Positions 7,400 through 15,523 are shown, numbered from the stretch's first letter. The stretch is DNA of 41,747 nucleotides from CAZBWE01 sp964495465 (GCA_964495465.1 CAZBWE010000010.1:1-41747), one strand, 5' to 3'. Translations and numbers: made by a program. The notes: generated by a model from the letters alone, not told the origin.

Positions 7400-8830
7400 A
7401 TGACTTTTAATGAACTACTAAATCTTGTCTCATCAGACAAAATGCTTTGGATTCGACTCGACTCACGCCTTGTCAGGGCCGGCGATATCTTTGTGGCCGT
7501 TAAGGGCACTATTTATGACGGCCACGATTTCATCGACCAGGCCATTTACAACGGCGCTAAATACATCGTTTGCGAAAAGCCCGTTAATCGCGAAGATTCG
7601 CAGGTAATAACCGTCGATGATTCGGCACAGGCAGCAGCAATCCTGGCTCAGGCAGGAAACGGTAATCCGTCTTCAAAATTGATTAATCTGGCTGTTACCG
7701 GCACAAATGGCAAAACGACCGTTGCATATCTTGTTCGCTCGATAATTCAAGCCGCCGGTGAAAAATGCGGCCTTATCGGCACAATCATTTACGATACCGG
7801 CCTGACCCGTTCGCAGGCAACCCTCACAACGCCTGATTGCCTGGATATAGCTGATGCCCAGGCGCAAATGGTCGAGGCCGGCGCAAAGTATATGGTCATC
7901 GAAGCCAGCAGCCACGCACTTTCTCAAAACCGCCTTGCTGCTGTCAGCTTCACAGCCGCTGCGTTTACAAACCTCGGCGGCGACCACCTGGACTATCACA
8001 GAACATCGGATGATTATCTCGCTGCAAAATCAAAACTCTTTACTGCTCTCTCGGCTGATACAACAGCAGTATTAAACAAGCAATCACCTGAGTCCAAACA
8101 CATTGCTAAAAAAACAAAGGCCAAAATCCTGTGGTATGCCGTCGATGAACCGGCTGATATAATTGCTCACATTGAATCAATGGATATAAACGGAACCGTA
8201 TTTACTTTGGAATACTCAGATCAATCGTCCATTGTCAAGACCACCTTGCCGGGCCGATACAACGTCAGTAACTGTCTCGCAGCGACCGGCCTGTGCCTTG
8301 CAGCCGGTTTTGATTTGCAGACGATAGCAGCCGGACTATCGGCTCTGCAGATAATACCTGGCCGATTGGAGAAAGTAGATTTCGATGGTGATTGGACGGT
8401 TCTTATTGATTTCGCTCACACCGATGATGCCTTGAAAAATGTCCTTTCGACATTAAAGCCATTGTGCAGGGGCAAGTTAATTGTTGTCTTCGGCTGTGGC
8501 GGAAACAGAGACAGAACCAAACGCCCTCGTATGGCCGGAGTCGCCGAGAAGTTAGCTGATTTTGTAATCGTTACCAGTGATAACCCGCGAACCGAAAGAC
8601 CCGAAGATATAATTAACGAAATAGTTGCCGGCTTCGAAAATCCAAACTCGCAAACAATAAAAATCGAACCTGATAGAAGAAAGGCCGTTGAATTAGCCAT
8701 AAAAACCGCAGCAACAAACGACATTGTCCTCATCGCCGGAAAAGGACACGAAAACTACCAAATTATCGGAACGAAAAAAAACAATTTCAGCGACAAAAAA
8801 ATAGCTCTGGAGTATCTTCAAAACAAATGA
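7400..8830 (+). CDS. murE: UDP-MurNAc-tripeptide synthetase, diaminopimelate-adding
   Basis: A 476-residue Mur ligase. It adds the third amino acid to UDP-MurNAc-L-Ala-D-Glu in the cytoplasm using ATP. The P-loop GTNGKTT is at residues 101-107, the central-domain motif EASSHAL and the lysine-bearing DYH region follow, and the C-terminal domain carries DNPR at 394-397. DNPR is the recognition motif for meso-diaminopimelate; lysine-adding enzymes have a different sequence there. The organism therefore makes, or at least encodes, a DAP-type peptidoglycan. The stop codon overlaps the murF start by four bases (ATGA), which implies translational coupling. Confidence 0.95.
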   Translation: MTFNELLNLVSSDKMLWIRLDSRLVRAGDIFVAVKGTIYDGHDFIDQAIYNGAKYIVCEKPVNREDSQVITVDDSAQAAAILAQAGNGNPSSKLINLAVTGTNGKTTVAYLVRSIIQAAGEKCGLIGTIIYDTGLTRSQATLTTPDCLDIADAQAQMVEAGAKYMVIEASSHALSQNRLAAVSFTAAAFTNLGGDHLDYHRTSDDYLAAKSKLFTALSADTTAVLNKQSPESKHIAKKTKAKILWYAVDEPADIIAHIESMDINGTVFTLEYSDQSSIVKTTLPGRYNVSNCLAATGLCLAAGFDLQTIAAGLSALQIIPGRLEKVDFDGDWTVLIDFAHTDDALKNVLSTLKPLCRGKLIVVFGCGGNRDRTKRPRMAGVAEKLADFVIVTSDNPRTERPEDIINEIVAGFENPNSQTIKIEPDRRKAVELAIKTAATNDIVLIAGKGHENYQIIGTKKNNFSDKKIALEYLQNK

Positions 8831-10332
8831 AACAATTTCTGATATCGGATTTGGCCAAAATAACAAAAGCACACAAGCCACAGGGCACGCCTACCATAAG
8901 CACAATCGAAGGAGGCGACGAGCAACGTTTTTTTACTGGCGTAAGCATTGACTCGCGAACCACCAAAGCCGGCGACTGTTTCTTTGCCATTTGTGGCGAA
9001 AATTTCGATGGCCACGATTACGTATCCGACGCCTTTGCCAAAGGTGCTGTTTGCGCTGTTGTCAGCAAAGATATCGCAACCGACAAACTTGCCAGCAAAA
9101 CAATACTCGAAGTTGACGGCACGATAAAAGCATTCGGCGACTTTGCACGGGATTATCGCCGCCGGTGCGGCTTTAAGGTGGTCGCAATAACCGGCTCAGC
9201 CGGAAAGACGACCGTAAGACAAATTGTCTATCACGTATTAAGTCAGAAATACAATGTTTTTCAGGCGCCGAAAAATTTTAATAACAATATCGGCCTGCCT
9301 TTGACTCTGCTCGGCGCCGACCCGGAGCACCAAATCGTTATCGCCGAGCTTGGCACCAGCCACCCCGGCGAGATTGCTTACTTAACTCGTATCGCCCAGC
9401 CGGATATTGCAGTTATAACCAATGTTCACCCCGCCCACCTTGAGGGCTTTGGTTCCCTGCAGGCGATTACAAAGGAAAAACTCTCCATTGCTCAGGGACT
9501 CTCAGATGATGGCATTTTAATAATCAATGCCGATTTGGTTAAATGGTTAAATGGTAGCCAGCTAAATTACCAATTACCAATTACCAATAACCAGGTCATA
9601 ACTTTCGGAAAATCAGGCGACTCTAACTTTCAGGCGCAGGATGTAACACGGGCTTCCAGCCCGTGTTACCACGGCCAGGATGGCCGTGGTACATTTGGAT
9701 TCGGCAGCCGCTTTACTATCGACGACACTGAAATCTATTTGCCGCTGCCGGGCCCCGGCAATATTGAAAACGCTCTCGCCGCCTGGGCCGTTTGCAAACA
9801 GTTTGGCCTGACTATTCACGACTTTGCTCAAGGCCTAAAAACTCTACCTTCAATTTCTATGAGAGCCGAAGTGCTGCAAATAGGAACTCTCACCGTAATA
9901 AACGACTGTTACAATGCAAACCCCGCCTCGATGAAAAATGCGCTGAACATACTAACCAGTCTCGGTTTAAAAGAAGGTCGTCGTCTCGTTTTTATCTGTG
10001 GCGAAATGGCTGAGCTCGGCAATCAAAGCGAGCAACTGCACACCGAACTGGGCGCTGATATCGCCGGGGCAAGAGTGCAGCTTCTGATAGCTGTCGGAAC
10101 ACTCGCAGAAATCGCCGCCGCAGCCGCACAGAAAACAGCCGATTATAACCTGCAGGTAAAATGTTTTGACAACACACTTTCGGCTTGTAATAACCTGCAG
10201 GAATTTATAAAAGATAACGATATAGTATTAATAAAAGGTTCACGAATAGCCAAGCTGGAAATGGTCGTTGAGAAACTAAAGGACTCTAACAAAAAGGAGT
10301 TTAGCCACAGAGCAAATTTATCTCTTTTTTAG
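8827..10332 (+). CDS. murF: UDP-MurNAc-tripeptide--D-Ala-D-Ala ligase with repeat-derived insertions
   Basis: A Mur ligase of 501 residues, longer than the usual 450 or so. It joins D-Ala-D-Ala to the UDP-MurNAc-tripeptide. The P-loop GSAGKTT is at residues 123-129, the central-domain EL.TSHPGEI region and the C-terminal NDCYNANP motif are intact, so the enzyme should be active. The extra length comes partly from two stretches encoded by DNA repeats: residues 237-256 (heptamer repeat at 9537-9592) and residues 273-289 (double hairpin at 9644-9691). Both keep the frame and fall in the variable central-domain loops between the NAD motif and the conserved LPLPG strand. Start overlaps the murE stop. 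Confidence 0.94.
   Translation: MKQFLISDLAKITKAHKPQGTPTISTIEGGDEQRFFTGVSIDSRTTKAGDCFFAICGENFDGHDYVSDAFAKGAVCAVVSKDIATDKLASKTILEVDGTIKAFGDFARDYRRRCGFKVVAITGSAGKTTVRQIVYHVLSQKYNVFQAPKNFNNNIGLPLTLLGADPEHQIVIAELGTSHPGEIAYLTRIAQPDIAVITNVHPAHLEGFGSLQAITKEKLSIAQGLSDDGILIINADLVKWLNGSQLNYQLPITNNQVITFGKSGDSNFQAQDVTRASSPCYHGQDGRGTFGFGSRFTIDDTEIYLPLPGPGNIENALAAWAVCKQFGLTIHDFAQGLKTLPSISMRAEVLQIGTLTVINDCYNANPASMKNALNILTSLGLKEGRRLVFICGEMAELGNQSEQLHTELGADIAGARVQLLIAVGTLAEIAAAAAQKTADYNLQVKCFDNTLSACNNLQEFIKDNDIVLIKGSRIAKLEMVVEKLKDSNKKEFSHRANLSLF
9537..9592. repeat. Heptamer repeat inside murF
   Basis: GGTTAAAT is repeated twice (9537-9552); then AATTACC occurs three times (9565-9585) followed by AATAACC (9586-9592), all with exact 7-bp period. 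The same motifs on the opposite strand fill the groES-groEL spacer at 14345-14410. Here the repeat is translated as part of MurF (about residues 237-256). Confidence 0.8.
9644..9691. repeat. Tandem perfect hairpins inside murF
   Basis: Two perfect 11-bp stems with 3-base loops lie head to tail. The first is TAACACGGGCT (9644-9654), loop TCC, AGCCCGTGTTA (9658-9668). The second is TACCACGGCCA (9667-9677), loop GGA, TGGCCGTGGTA (9681-9691). They share two bases. The pair reads in frame as TRASSPCYHGQDGRGT. It has the look of a mobile intergenic palindrome that landed in a gene. Confidence 0.85.
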
Positions 10333-10488
10333 CTACAGAGGACACAGAGAAATGAATTATAAACAGTGTAAATCCGTGTTAATCCGTGTCTTTTTCATTA
10401 TGTTAGATGCTTTAAAGGACTTGCCGATTTGCGCTCGCCGATTTCCGTCCGGCGACGCAAATCGAAAAACGAAAGTCAAAAATCGAAA
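10333..10488. repeat. Repeat-rich spacer between murF and mraY
   Basis: This 156-base spacer has no gene. It holds a near-perfect 10-bp direct repeat (AATCCGTGTT at 10371-10380 and AATCCGTGTC at 10381-10390). An imperfect hairpin follows: GATTTGCG (10426-10433) pairs with CGCAAATC (10456-10463), with an inner CGCCG/CGGCG (10436-10440 and 10450-10454). The mraY frame is open through part of it from a TTG at 10429, but that stretch is repeat, not protein. Confidence 0.5.
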
Positions 10489-11622
10489 ATGATTTACCAC
10501 CTGTTATGGTATTTACACGCCGGTGAGCGGTTCGGCTTTTACGCCTATCAATACGTGATTTTTCGCTCCATAGCAGCCGTTTTAACAAGCGCGCTGATTG
10601 CTCTTTTGATAGGCCCAAAAATTATTCGCTGGCTGATGCGAAAAAAAATCGGCGACCGCCCGGAATTTTACCACGCCGCCCTTAACGAATTGACAAAGGA
10701 AAAGGCCAATACACCCACGATGGGAGGCCTTATTATCATCCTCGCTACACTTCTTACCGCCATTTTATGGGCGAAATTAGGCAACCCCTTTGTCAGAAAA
10801 GCACTCTTTTTAATCGTCTGGTTCGCCACACTGGGAGCAATAGACGACTGGCTGAAGCTCACCAGTTCCATTCGACATCGAAGCAGAAGCGGTCTTTTCG
10901 CCTGGGAAAAACTCATCTTCCAAATCGGCGGTGCTGTTCTAATCGCCTCATTTCTGTTTGCAGACTTTGTCAACATCCCGGATGCCAAGTTGTTCTGGCT
11001 GCCGTTTTACAAACACGGCCTATCGCTGGCCAACTGGACGTTTATCTTAATAGCGATTTTCTACATCTCTGCTACCAGCAATGCCGTTAACCTGGCCGAC
11101 GGTATGGACGGATTAGCCGCCGGTTGTGTCGGAATAGTCTCTTTTGTCCTGGTAGTGCTTTGCTATGTTGCTTCTGAAACGATGACACGTACAACCACCG
11201 TCACCTGGTCGAGCTATCTCCTGCTGCCACATATCCCCCAGGCCGGCGAGTTGTGCATATTTTTCTCAGCTATCCTGGGGGCTGTCCTGGGTTTTCTATG
11301 GTACAACTGCCACCCTGCGCAAACTTTTATGGGCGATGTCGGCTCACTGCCTTTAGGCGCTGCTATGGGCTACGGCGCTCTGGTTACGAGAAATGAGATT
11401 CTTCTTTTCATCATCGGCGGCGTATTCGTCATAGAATTAGCCAGCGTTGTCCTGCAGGTCGGCTATTTCAGATACACCGGCGGAAAACGCCTGTTTAGAT
11501 GTGCACCCATCCATCATCATTTTCATCTGATTGGCTGGTCCGAGCCGCAGGTAGTTGTGCGTTTCTGGCTCCTGGCCGTCGCCTTCGCCGCACTGGCCCT
11601 TGCCACACTAAAAATACGATAA
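10489..11622 (+). CDS. mraY: Phospho-MurNAc-pentapeptide translocase
   Basis: A polytopic inner-membrane enzyme of about 377 residues that transfers phospho-MurNAc-pentapeptide to undecaprenyl phosphate, giving lipid I. The family signatures are clear: the NTPTMGG-like segment (ANTPTMGGL), the DDWLK aspartate pair, the NAVNLADGMDGLA motif and the HHHFHLIGW loop. Roughly ten hydrophobic segments are visible. I start at the ATG at 10489, which gives the canonical MIYHLL beginning; the upstream in-frame TTG at 10429 would add 20 residues encoded by a repeat. It completes the murE-murF-mraY block; murD and later mur genes do not follow here, which is a break from the usual dcw order. Confidence 0.94.
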   Translation: MIYHLLWYLHAGERFGFYAYQYVIFRSIAAVLTSALIALLIGPKIIRWLMRKKIGDRPEFYHAALNELTKEKANTPTMGGLIIILATLLTAILWAKLGNPFVRKALFLIVWFATLGAIDDWLKLTSSIRHRSRSGLFAWEKLIFQIGGAVLIASFLFADFVNIPDAKLFWLPFYKHGLSLANWTFILIAIFYISATSNAVNLADGMDGLAAGCVGIVSFVLVVLCYVASETMTRTTTVTWSSYLLLPHIPQAGELCIFFSAILGAVLGFLWYNCHPAQTFMGDVGSLPLGAAMGYGALVTRNEILLFIIGGVFVIELASVVLQVGYFRYTGGKRLFRCAPIHHHFHLIGWSEPQVVVRFWLLAVAFAALALATLKIR

Positions 11623-11783
11623 AATGCTCCCCAGGATGAAACCACCAACACCACGTCTTTCAGAACAGGGCCTAAAGAAAAAATTGTCATCTTAACCTAA
11701 AGTCTCTACTGGCTCAGGCCGAATAATACCAAGTTAAATTATCGTCAAAAGTTAGGTATCTACAGATAAAAATCCAAACAAGA

Positions 11784-11813
11784 CGAAGTTCTATCGGGGG
11801 CTTCGCCTTTTTT
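11784..11813 (+). terminator. Rho-independent terminator after mraY
   Basis: CGAAG (11784-11788) and CTTCG (11801-11805) pair around an 12-base loop, followed by CC and a run of six T (11808-11813). It lies 160 bases after mraY and just before the CBS-domain gene, so it probably ends the mur transcript. Confidence 0.6.
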
Positions 11814-11844
11814 ATTGTCTAAGTTCGTTAAAGAGGCAGCAGCT

Positions 11845-12246
11845 ATGCTCAGAGCAAAAGACATTATGAAGAAAGAAGTAATCAGCGTAAGAAAAGAAAC
11901 CCCTATATTCGAAGCAACGGAGATTTTGGTAAGAAACGGCTTCTCAGGCCTGCCTGTAGTCGAAGACGATATGACCGTCTCCGGAATTATTTCGGAAAAG
12001 GATGCGATATTATTGTCCTACGAAGGCCAAAAGGTGGAAAATAAAACAGTTCGCGATTTTATGACGTCTCCCGCTGTTACCTTCGAAGAATATGAAAGTG
12101 TGTTGAGCGTTTGCGACTTTTTGGTGAAAAATATCTTCGGGAGGGTCCCCGTTACGTCAAAAGGAAAACTTGTTGGTATTATAAGCATACAGGATGTCAT
12201 TGAGAGCATTTTGCAGCACCGACAACAGGCGTTAGCAGTTAATTGA
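11845..12246 (+). CDS. Tandem CBS-domain protein
   Basis: A 133-residue protein consisting of two CBS motifs (about residues 1-60 and 65-125; FSGLPVVEDD and FGRVPVTSKG mark the second strands). Paired CBS motifs form a Bateman module that senses adenine nucleotides such as AMP, ATP or S-adenosylmethionine. There is no attached enzyme domain, so it is a free-standing regulator whose partner is unknown. I use the ATG at 11845, with AAGAGG 8 bases upstream; the open frame begins earlier at a TTG inside the terminator region at 11815. Confidence 0.85.
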   Translation: MLRAKDIMKKEVISVRKETPIFEATEILVRNGFSGLPVVEDDMTVSGIISEKDAILLSYEGQKVENKTVRDFMTSPAVTFEEYESVLSVCDFLVKNIFGRVPVTSKGKLVGIISIQDVIESILQHRQQALAVN

Positions 12247-12308
12247 GAAGCCGCTTCTTCTGCACAATCCAGCCCAAATCATAAATCGTAGTATTCTTCG
12301 CCGTGGAT

Positions 12309-12593
12309 TTATCCGCCATTCGTATGGTGGATTTGGACGTTTTTCCTGTAACCATCAGAATCATCACGCATCATTTTGTCTAATCTTCTCTTGGCCAAAA
12401 AGATTTTGACGGCGGTAATCGCAAGACCCAGCCCAACGAAGAAAAATACTGCGGCAGCAAGAAACGCAAAAATCTCCGGCAGCGCCAAGATAACAACGCC
12501 GAAACCAATCAGCACCAACCCAACGGTGAATATTCCCGCCGCAACTTTCCTTGATGCCTGAGATACTGCATTTGTGTAAAATCGAAAATTCAT
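12309..12593 (-). CDS. Small membrane protein of unknown function
   Basis: A 94-residue protein with a basic N-terminus, two adjacent membrane segments (about residues 18-40 and 42-65) and a basic, hydrophilic C-terminus containing KRRLDKMMRDD. I do not recognise the family. The shape is that of small inner-membrane proteins with both ends inside. The coding end contains a 9-bp stem with loop TCGT (12311-12332) that overlaps the stop codon and may end transcription. It lies downstream of groEL on the same strand, separated by about 110 bases of repeat. Confidence 0.6.
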   Translation of the reverse strand: MNFRFYTNAVSQASRKVAAGIFTVGLVLIGFGVVILALPEIFAFLAAAVFFFVGLGLAITAVKIFLAKRRLDKMMRDDSDGYRKNVQIHHTNGG

Positions 12594-12607
12594 AAGTAAA
12601 GTGAACT

Positions 12608-12684
12608 AAAGTGTCTAAAGTGAGCTAAAATGAATCAAAGTCTCAAAAGGTCTTCCATTCTAATTTTAGTCACTTTAGGCACTC
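12608..12684. repeat. Inverted repeat in the groEL-downstream spacer
   Basis: Left arm 12608-12631 contains CTAAAGTG twice with 9-base period and ends in CTAAAAT. The right arm 12663-12684 (ATTTTAG...CACTTTAGGCACT) is its near-complement, and GGCACTC recurs at 12694. This looks like a dispersed spacer repeat rather than a terminator; there is no T-run next to it. Confidence 0.5.
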
Positions 12685-12703
12685 CAAACTATAGGCACTC
12701 CGT

Positions 12704-14329
12704 TTAATACATTCCGCCTCCGGACGGCATCGCAGGCATCTTTTCCTTCTTTTCAGGTATCTCGCTGACTATAGCGTCAGTCGTCAACAGCAGCGAGGCG
12801 ATTGAAGCGCCATTTTGCAGTGCAATCCTCTCGACCTTTGTCGGCACAATCACGCCGAACTCCACCATATCGCCGTATTCTTTCCGCAAAGCATCGTAGC
12901 CGAAGTTCTTCTTGTTGCTCTCCATAACCTTCTGGGCAACGATTGAGCCGTCCAGACCCGCGTTCTCAGCGATTTGCTTTATCGGCGCCACTACCGCCCT
13001 TCGCACTATATCAACGCCTATCTGCTCATCGCCGACAGCCCTGACCTTATCCAGCGCCGGCAGTGCCCTGAGCATCGCTACGCCGCCTCCAGGCAGAATC
13101 CCTTCCTCAACCGCCGCCCGACAGGCATGCAGCGCATCCTCAACACGCGCCTTTTTCTCTTTCACCTCCGTCTCGGTTGCAGCCCCGACATTAATCTGAG
13201 CAACGCCGCCGGCTAATTTTGCCAGCCGCTCCTGCAGCTTTTCAATGTCGTAGTCGCTGGTGGATTTATCAATCTCTGCCTTTATCTGGTCGATTCTGCC
13301 TTTGATAGCTTCCGTGCTGCCGCCGCCTTCGATAATCGTGGTAGTGTCCTTGTCGATAGTAACTCGTTTGGCTCTTCCAAGCTGAATCAACTCGATATTT
13401 TCAAGCTGAAGCCCCAGGTCCTCGAAGATGGCCTCGCCACCGGTCAGGATTGCAATGTCACTGAGCATAGCTTTTCGCCTATCGCCGAAACCGGGGGCCT
13501 TGACTGCCACACACTGCAACACCCCGCGAAGCTTGTTCACGACCAGCGTTGCCAACGCCTCGCCTTCGATATCCTCAGCTATAATCAACAGTGGTTTCCC
13601 CTGCTTGGCAACCTTCTCTAATAATGGAACAAGCGATTTCACAGAGCTTATCTTCTTCTCATGCACAAGAATATATGGCTTCTCTAACACTACTGTCATA
13701 TTCTCCAGGTTGTTTATAAAGTGTGGACTAAGATAACCCTTGTCAAACTGCATGCCCTCGACCAGCTCGACAGTCGTCTCCAGCGATTGGCCCTCTTCGA
13801 CGGTAATAACACCGTCCTTGCCGACCTTATCCATTGCCTCTGCCAGCTTTTTGCCGATTTCCACATCCTGGTTGGCTGAACAGGTCGCTACCTGTTCGAT
13901 TTGTTTGCTGGAATCGACAGATGTGCTCATCTTTTGCAGTTCTTCAACTATTTTCTCCACCGCTTTTTCGATGCCGCGTTTTACCTGCATTGGACTAGCA
14001 CCGGCCGTGATATTTTTCAGGCCCTCGTCAAATATACTCTCGCCCAGAATTGTTGCGGTCGTTGTTCCATCTCCGGCCACCGTTGATGTCTTTGAGGCCA
14101 CTTCCTTGACCATCTGAGCACCCATATTCTCGTAGGCATCTTCTAGCTCAATCTCTTTGGCCACCGTTACACCGTCCTTTGTTACGGTCGGCGAACCATA
14201 CGATTTTTCCAATACCACATTCCTGCCGCACGGCCCAAGTGTAATTTTTACCGCCTTTGCGAGTTTCTTTACGCCTTCTCGAATAGCAGACCGTGCCTCG
14301 GAACCAAAAGCAATCTTTTTAGCTGCCAT
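12704..14329 (-). CDS. groEL: Chaperonin GroEL (60 kDa)
   Basis: A 541-residue chaperonin subunit, full length. It shows the ATP-binding GDGTTTATIL motif near residue 86, the AGDGT loop, the apical polypeptide-binding domain and the conserved GGGVAMLRA segment. It ends with a short Gly-Met tail (SGGGMY), trimmed compared with the long GGM repeats of other bacteria. GroEL forms the double ring that encloses unfolded proteins with the GroES lid. It follows groES on the same strand across a 91-base spacer filled with heptamer repeats. I see no CIRCE operator (TTAGCACTC and complement) ahead of groES, so HrcA control is not supported. Confidence 0.97.
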   Translation of the reverse strand: MAAKKIAFGSEARSAIREGVKKLAKAVKITLGPCGRNVVLEKSYGSPTVTKDGVTVAKEIELEDAYENMGAQMVKEVASKTSTVAGDGTTTATILGESIFDEGLKNITAGASPMQVKRGIEKAVEKIVEELQKMSTSVDSSKQIEQVATCSANQDVEIGKKLAEAMDKVGKDGVITVEEGQSLETTVELVEGMQFDKGYLSPHFINNLENMTVVLEKPYILVHEKKISSVKSLVPLLEKVAKQGKPLLIIAEDIEGEALATLVVNKLRGVLQCVAVKAPGFGDRRKAMLSDIAILTGGEAIFEDLGLQLENIELIQLGRAKRVTIDKDTTTIIEGGGSTEAIKGRIDQIKAEIDKSTSDYDIEKLQERLAKLAGGVAQINVGAATETEVKEKKARVEDALHACRAAVEEGILPGGGVAMLRALPALDKVRAVGDEQIGVDIVRRAVVAPIKQIAENAGLDGSIVAQKVMESNKKNFGYDALRKEYGDMVEFGVIVPTKVERIALQNGASIASLLLTTDAIVSEIPEKKEKMPAMPSGGGMY

Positions 14330-14344
14330 ATCTATATCTCCTTT

Positions 14345-14410
14345 GATTGGTTATTGGTTATTGGTAATTGGTAATTGGTAATTGGTTAAATTACCGGTTA
14401 CCATTTAACC
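14345..14410. repeat. Heptamer repeat between groES and groEL
   Basis: Six consecutive 7-mers run from 14345 to 14386: GATTGGT, TATTGGT twice, then AATTGGT three times. They are followed by the inverted pair GGTTAAAT (14384-14391) and ATTTAACC (14402-14409). Read on the other strand the array is nearly the same as the repeat inside murF. It lies 15 bases ahead of groEL and would be part of the groESL transcript. Confidence 0.8.
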
Positions 14411-14420
14411 AGTTACCATT

Positions 14421-14708
14421 TCATTCAATTATCGCCATAATATCCGACTCGCTCATAATCATATACTCCTTGCCGTCTATCTTTACTTCTGTTCCGGCAT
14501 AGCTCGTAAAAAGCACCATATCCCCCTTTTTCACCTGCACTTTTCTCAGCGTCCCGTCGTCGAGCACCTTGCCCTCTCCCACGCTCACAACTTTGCCTCT
14601 TTGCGGTTTCTCTTTAGCGCTGTCCGGCAGGACTATCCCACCCGCCGTTTTCGTCTCCGCTTCAAGACGCTGAACAAGCACCTTATCTGCCAATGGTCGA
14701 ATCTTCAT
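14421..14708 (-). CDS. groES: Co-chaperonin GroES (10 kDa)
   Basis: A 95-residue protein with the standard layout: MKIRPLADKVLV at the start, the mobile-loop segment TKTAGGIVLPDSAKEKP that contacts GroEL, and VLFTSYAGTEVKIDGKEY near the end. It forms the seven-subunit lid of the chaperonin chamber. GAAAGGAG lies about 9 bases upstream of the ATG. It precedes groEL, as in most bacterial groESL operons. Confidence 0.97.
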   Translation of the reverse strand: MKIRPLADKVLVQRLEAETKTAGGIVLPDSAKEKPQRGKVVSVGEGKVLDDGTLRKVQVKKGDMVLFTSYAGTEVKIDGKEYMIMSESDIMAIIE

Positions 14709-14766
14709 TTGTCCTTACTCCTTTCAAAAAACTTCTTACCTTATTTCCTGCTTTTTCTTCCAATTT

Positions 14767-14783
14767 ATCCGCCGCAGGCGGAT
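14767..14783 (-). terminator. Hairpin between the receiver gene and groES
   Basis: ATCCGCC (14767-14773), loop GCA, GGCGGAT (14777-14783): a perfect 7-bp GC-rich stem that starts at the stop codon of the receiver gene. On the minus strand it is followed by AAATT and not by a T-run, so its terminator role is uncertain. It would separate the receiver gene from groES. Confidence 0.4.
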
Positions 14784-15196
14784 TACTCCGAAAAAATATC
14801 ACTGTTGTATCTCTTTTTAAATAACCTGTTCAACTGCCCCAGCAGAATACCCATTTCTACCGGCTTATCAATAACACTAAAGACCTCAAGCTGCAGTGCC
14901 TGGCTTAGTATTGTCTCGTCCCTTGCGCTCGAGAGTAAAATACACGGTATCAACGGATAGCGTATCCGTATAATCTTTACAGTCGCCAGGGCATTTGATT
15001 TTTCCGGGTCCATATCAACAATTGTTGTATGGATTCGCCTTCGCTCGATAATGTTAACAAACTCGCTTGTGCTGTCAGCAACCAAAAGATTTACGCCTCT
15101 TGGGCGAAAAATACAGCGCAGCGCCTCCGGCCAGGCCCAGCTTGCACCGCTGGCCAGAATATTGATTTCTTCCGATTGTGACAGGTTCGAAACCAT
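14783..15196 (-). CDS. Orphan response-regulator receiver-like domain
   Basis: A 137-residue single-domain protein with a CheY-like pattern: the phosphoacceptor aspartate in TTIVDMD (about residue 61), the hydroxyl residue in CILLSSA and the lysine-proline in VIDKPVE near residue 115. The first strand reads INILASG and lacks the acidic pair that normally helps bind magnesium, so phosphorylation may be lost or altered. There is no output domain and no histidine kinase nearby. It lies upstream of groES on the same strand; a functional link to the chaperonin is not established. Confidence 0.7.
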   Translation of the reverse strand: MVSNLSQSEEINILASGASWAWPEALRCIFRPRGVNLLVADSTSEFVNIIERRRIHTTIVDMDPEKSNALATVKIIRIRYPLIPCILLSSARDETILSQALQLEVFSVIDKPVEMGILLGQLNRLFKKRYNSDIFSE

Positions 15197-15523
15197 AACT
15201 TAATCTATATGTGCAAAAATCGTGCCAAATACCTTGCTGGATAAATTTACTTATATAAGTGCCTGTATTAAATGGGCTTACATAGTAGAGATTGGTGCCG
15301 CTGCAATCTGGCAAAATTGCAGCTACTCACGGCCTTCCTGCCACCCTGGCAGGCCTTTTACACTATACCCAACGGGTTCTGTGGGGGGATCTTCGCTTCC
15401 TTACCGCTGCGTCAGATGCTCATTCCACACAACCAAAAGACCAATTCCAAATATCATTTCTCCTCGACTCCATTTATCTGCAGAAAACCATGCCTTGCAG
15501 GAATCCAAGTCCGCGGTTAAATT
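15197..15523. other. 327-base spacer with two strong hairpins
   Basis: No convincing gene was found in this divergent spacer; short overlapping frames have no recognisable content. Two perfect hairpins stand close together on the plus strand. GCTGCAAT (15300-15307) pairs with ATTGCAGC (15316-15323) around 8 bases. CCTGCCA (15337-15343) pairs with TGGCAGG (15347-15353) around CCC and is followed by CCTTTT. The second has terminator shape, so a small RNA ending near 15359 is possible. I could not match it to 6S, SRP, tmRNA, RNase P or a riboswitch that I know. Confidence 0.3.

Noticed and set aside
9537..9691. CRISPR-like array in murF
   Set aside because: The units are 7 bp or overlapping palindromes without spacers, and there are no cas genes in the window.
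14709..14766. CIRCE operator upstream of groES
   Set aside because: No TTAGCACTC/GAGTGCTAA pair is present in either orientation.
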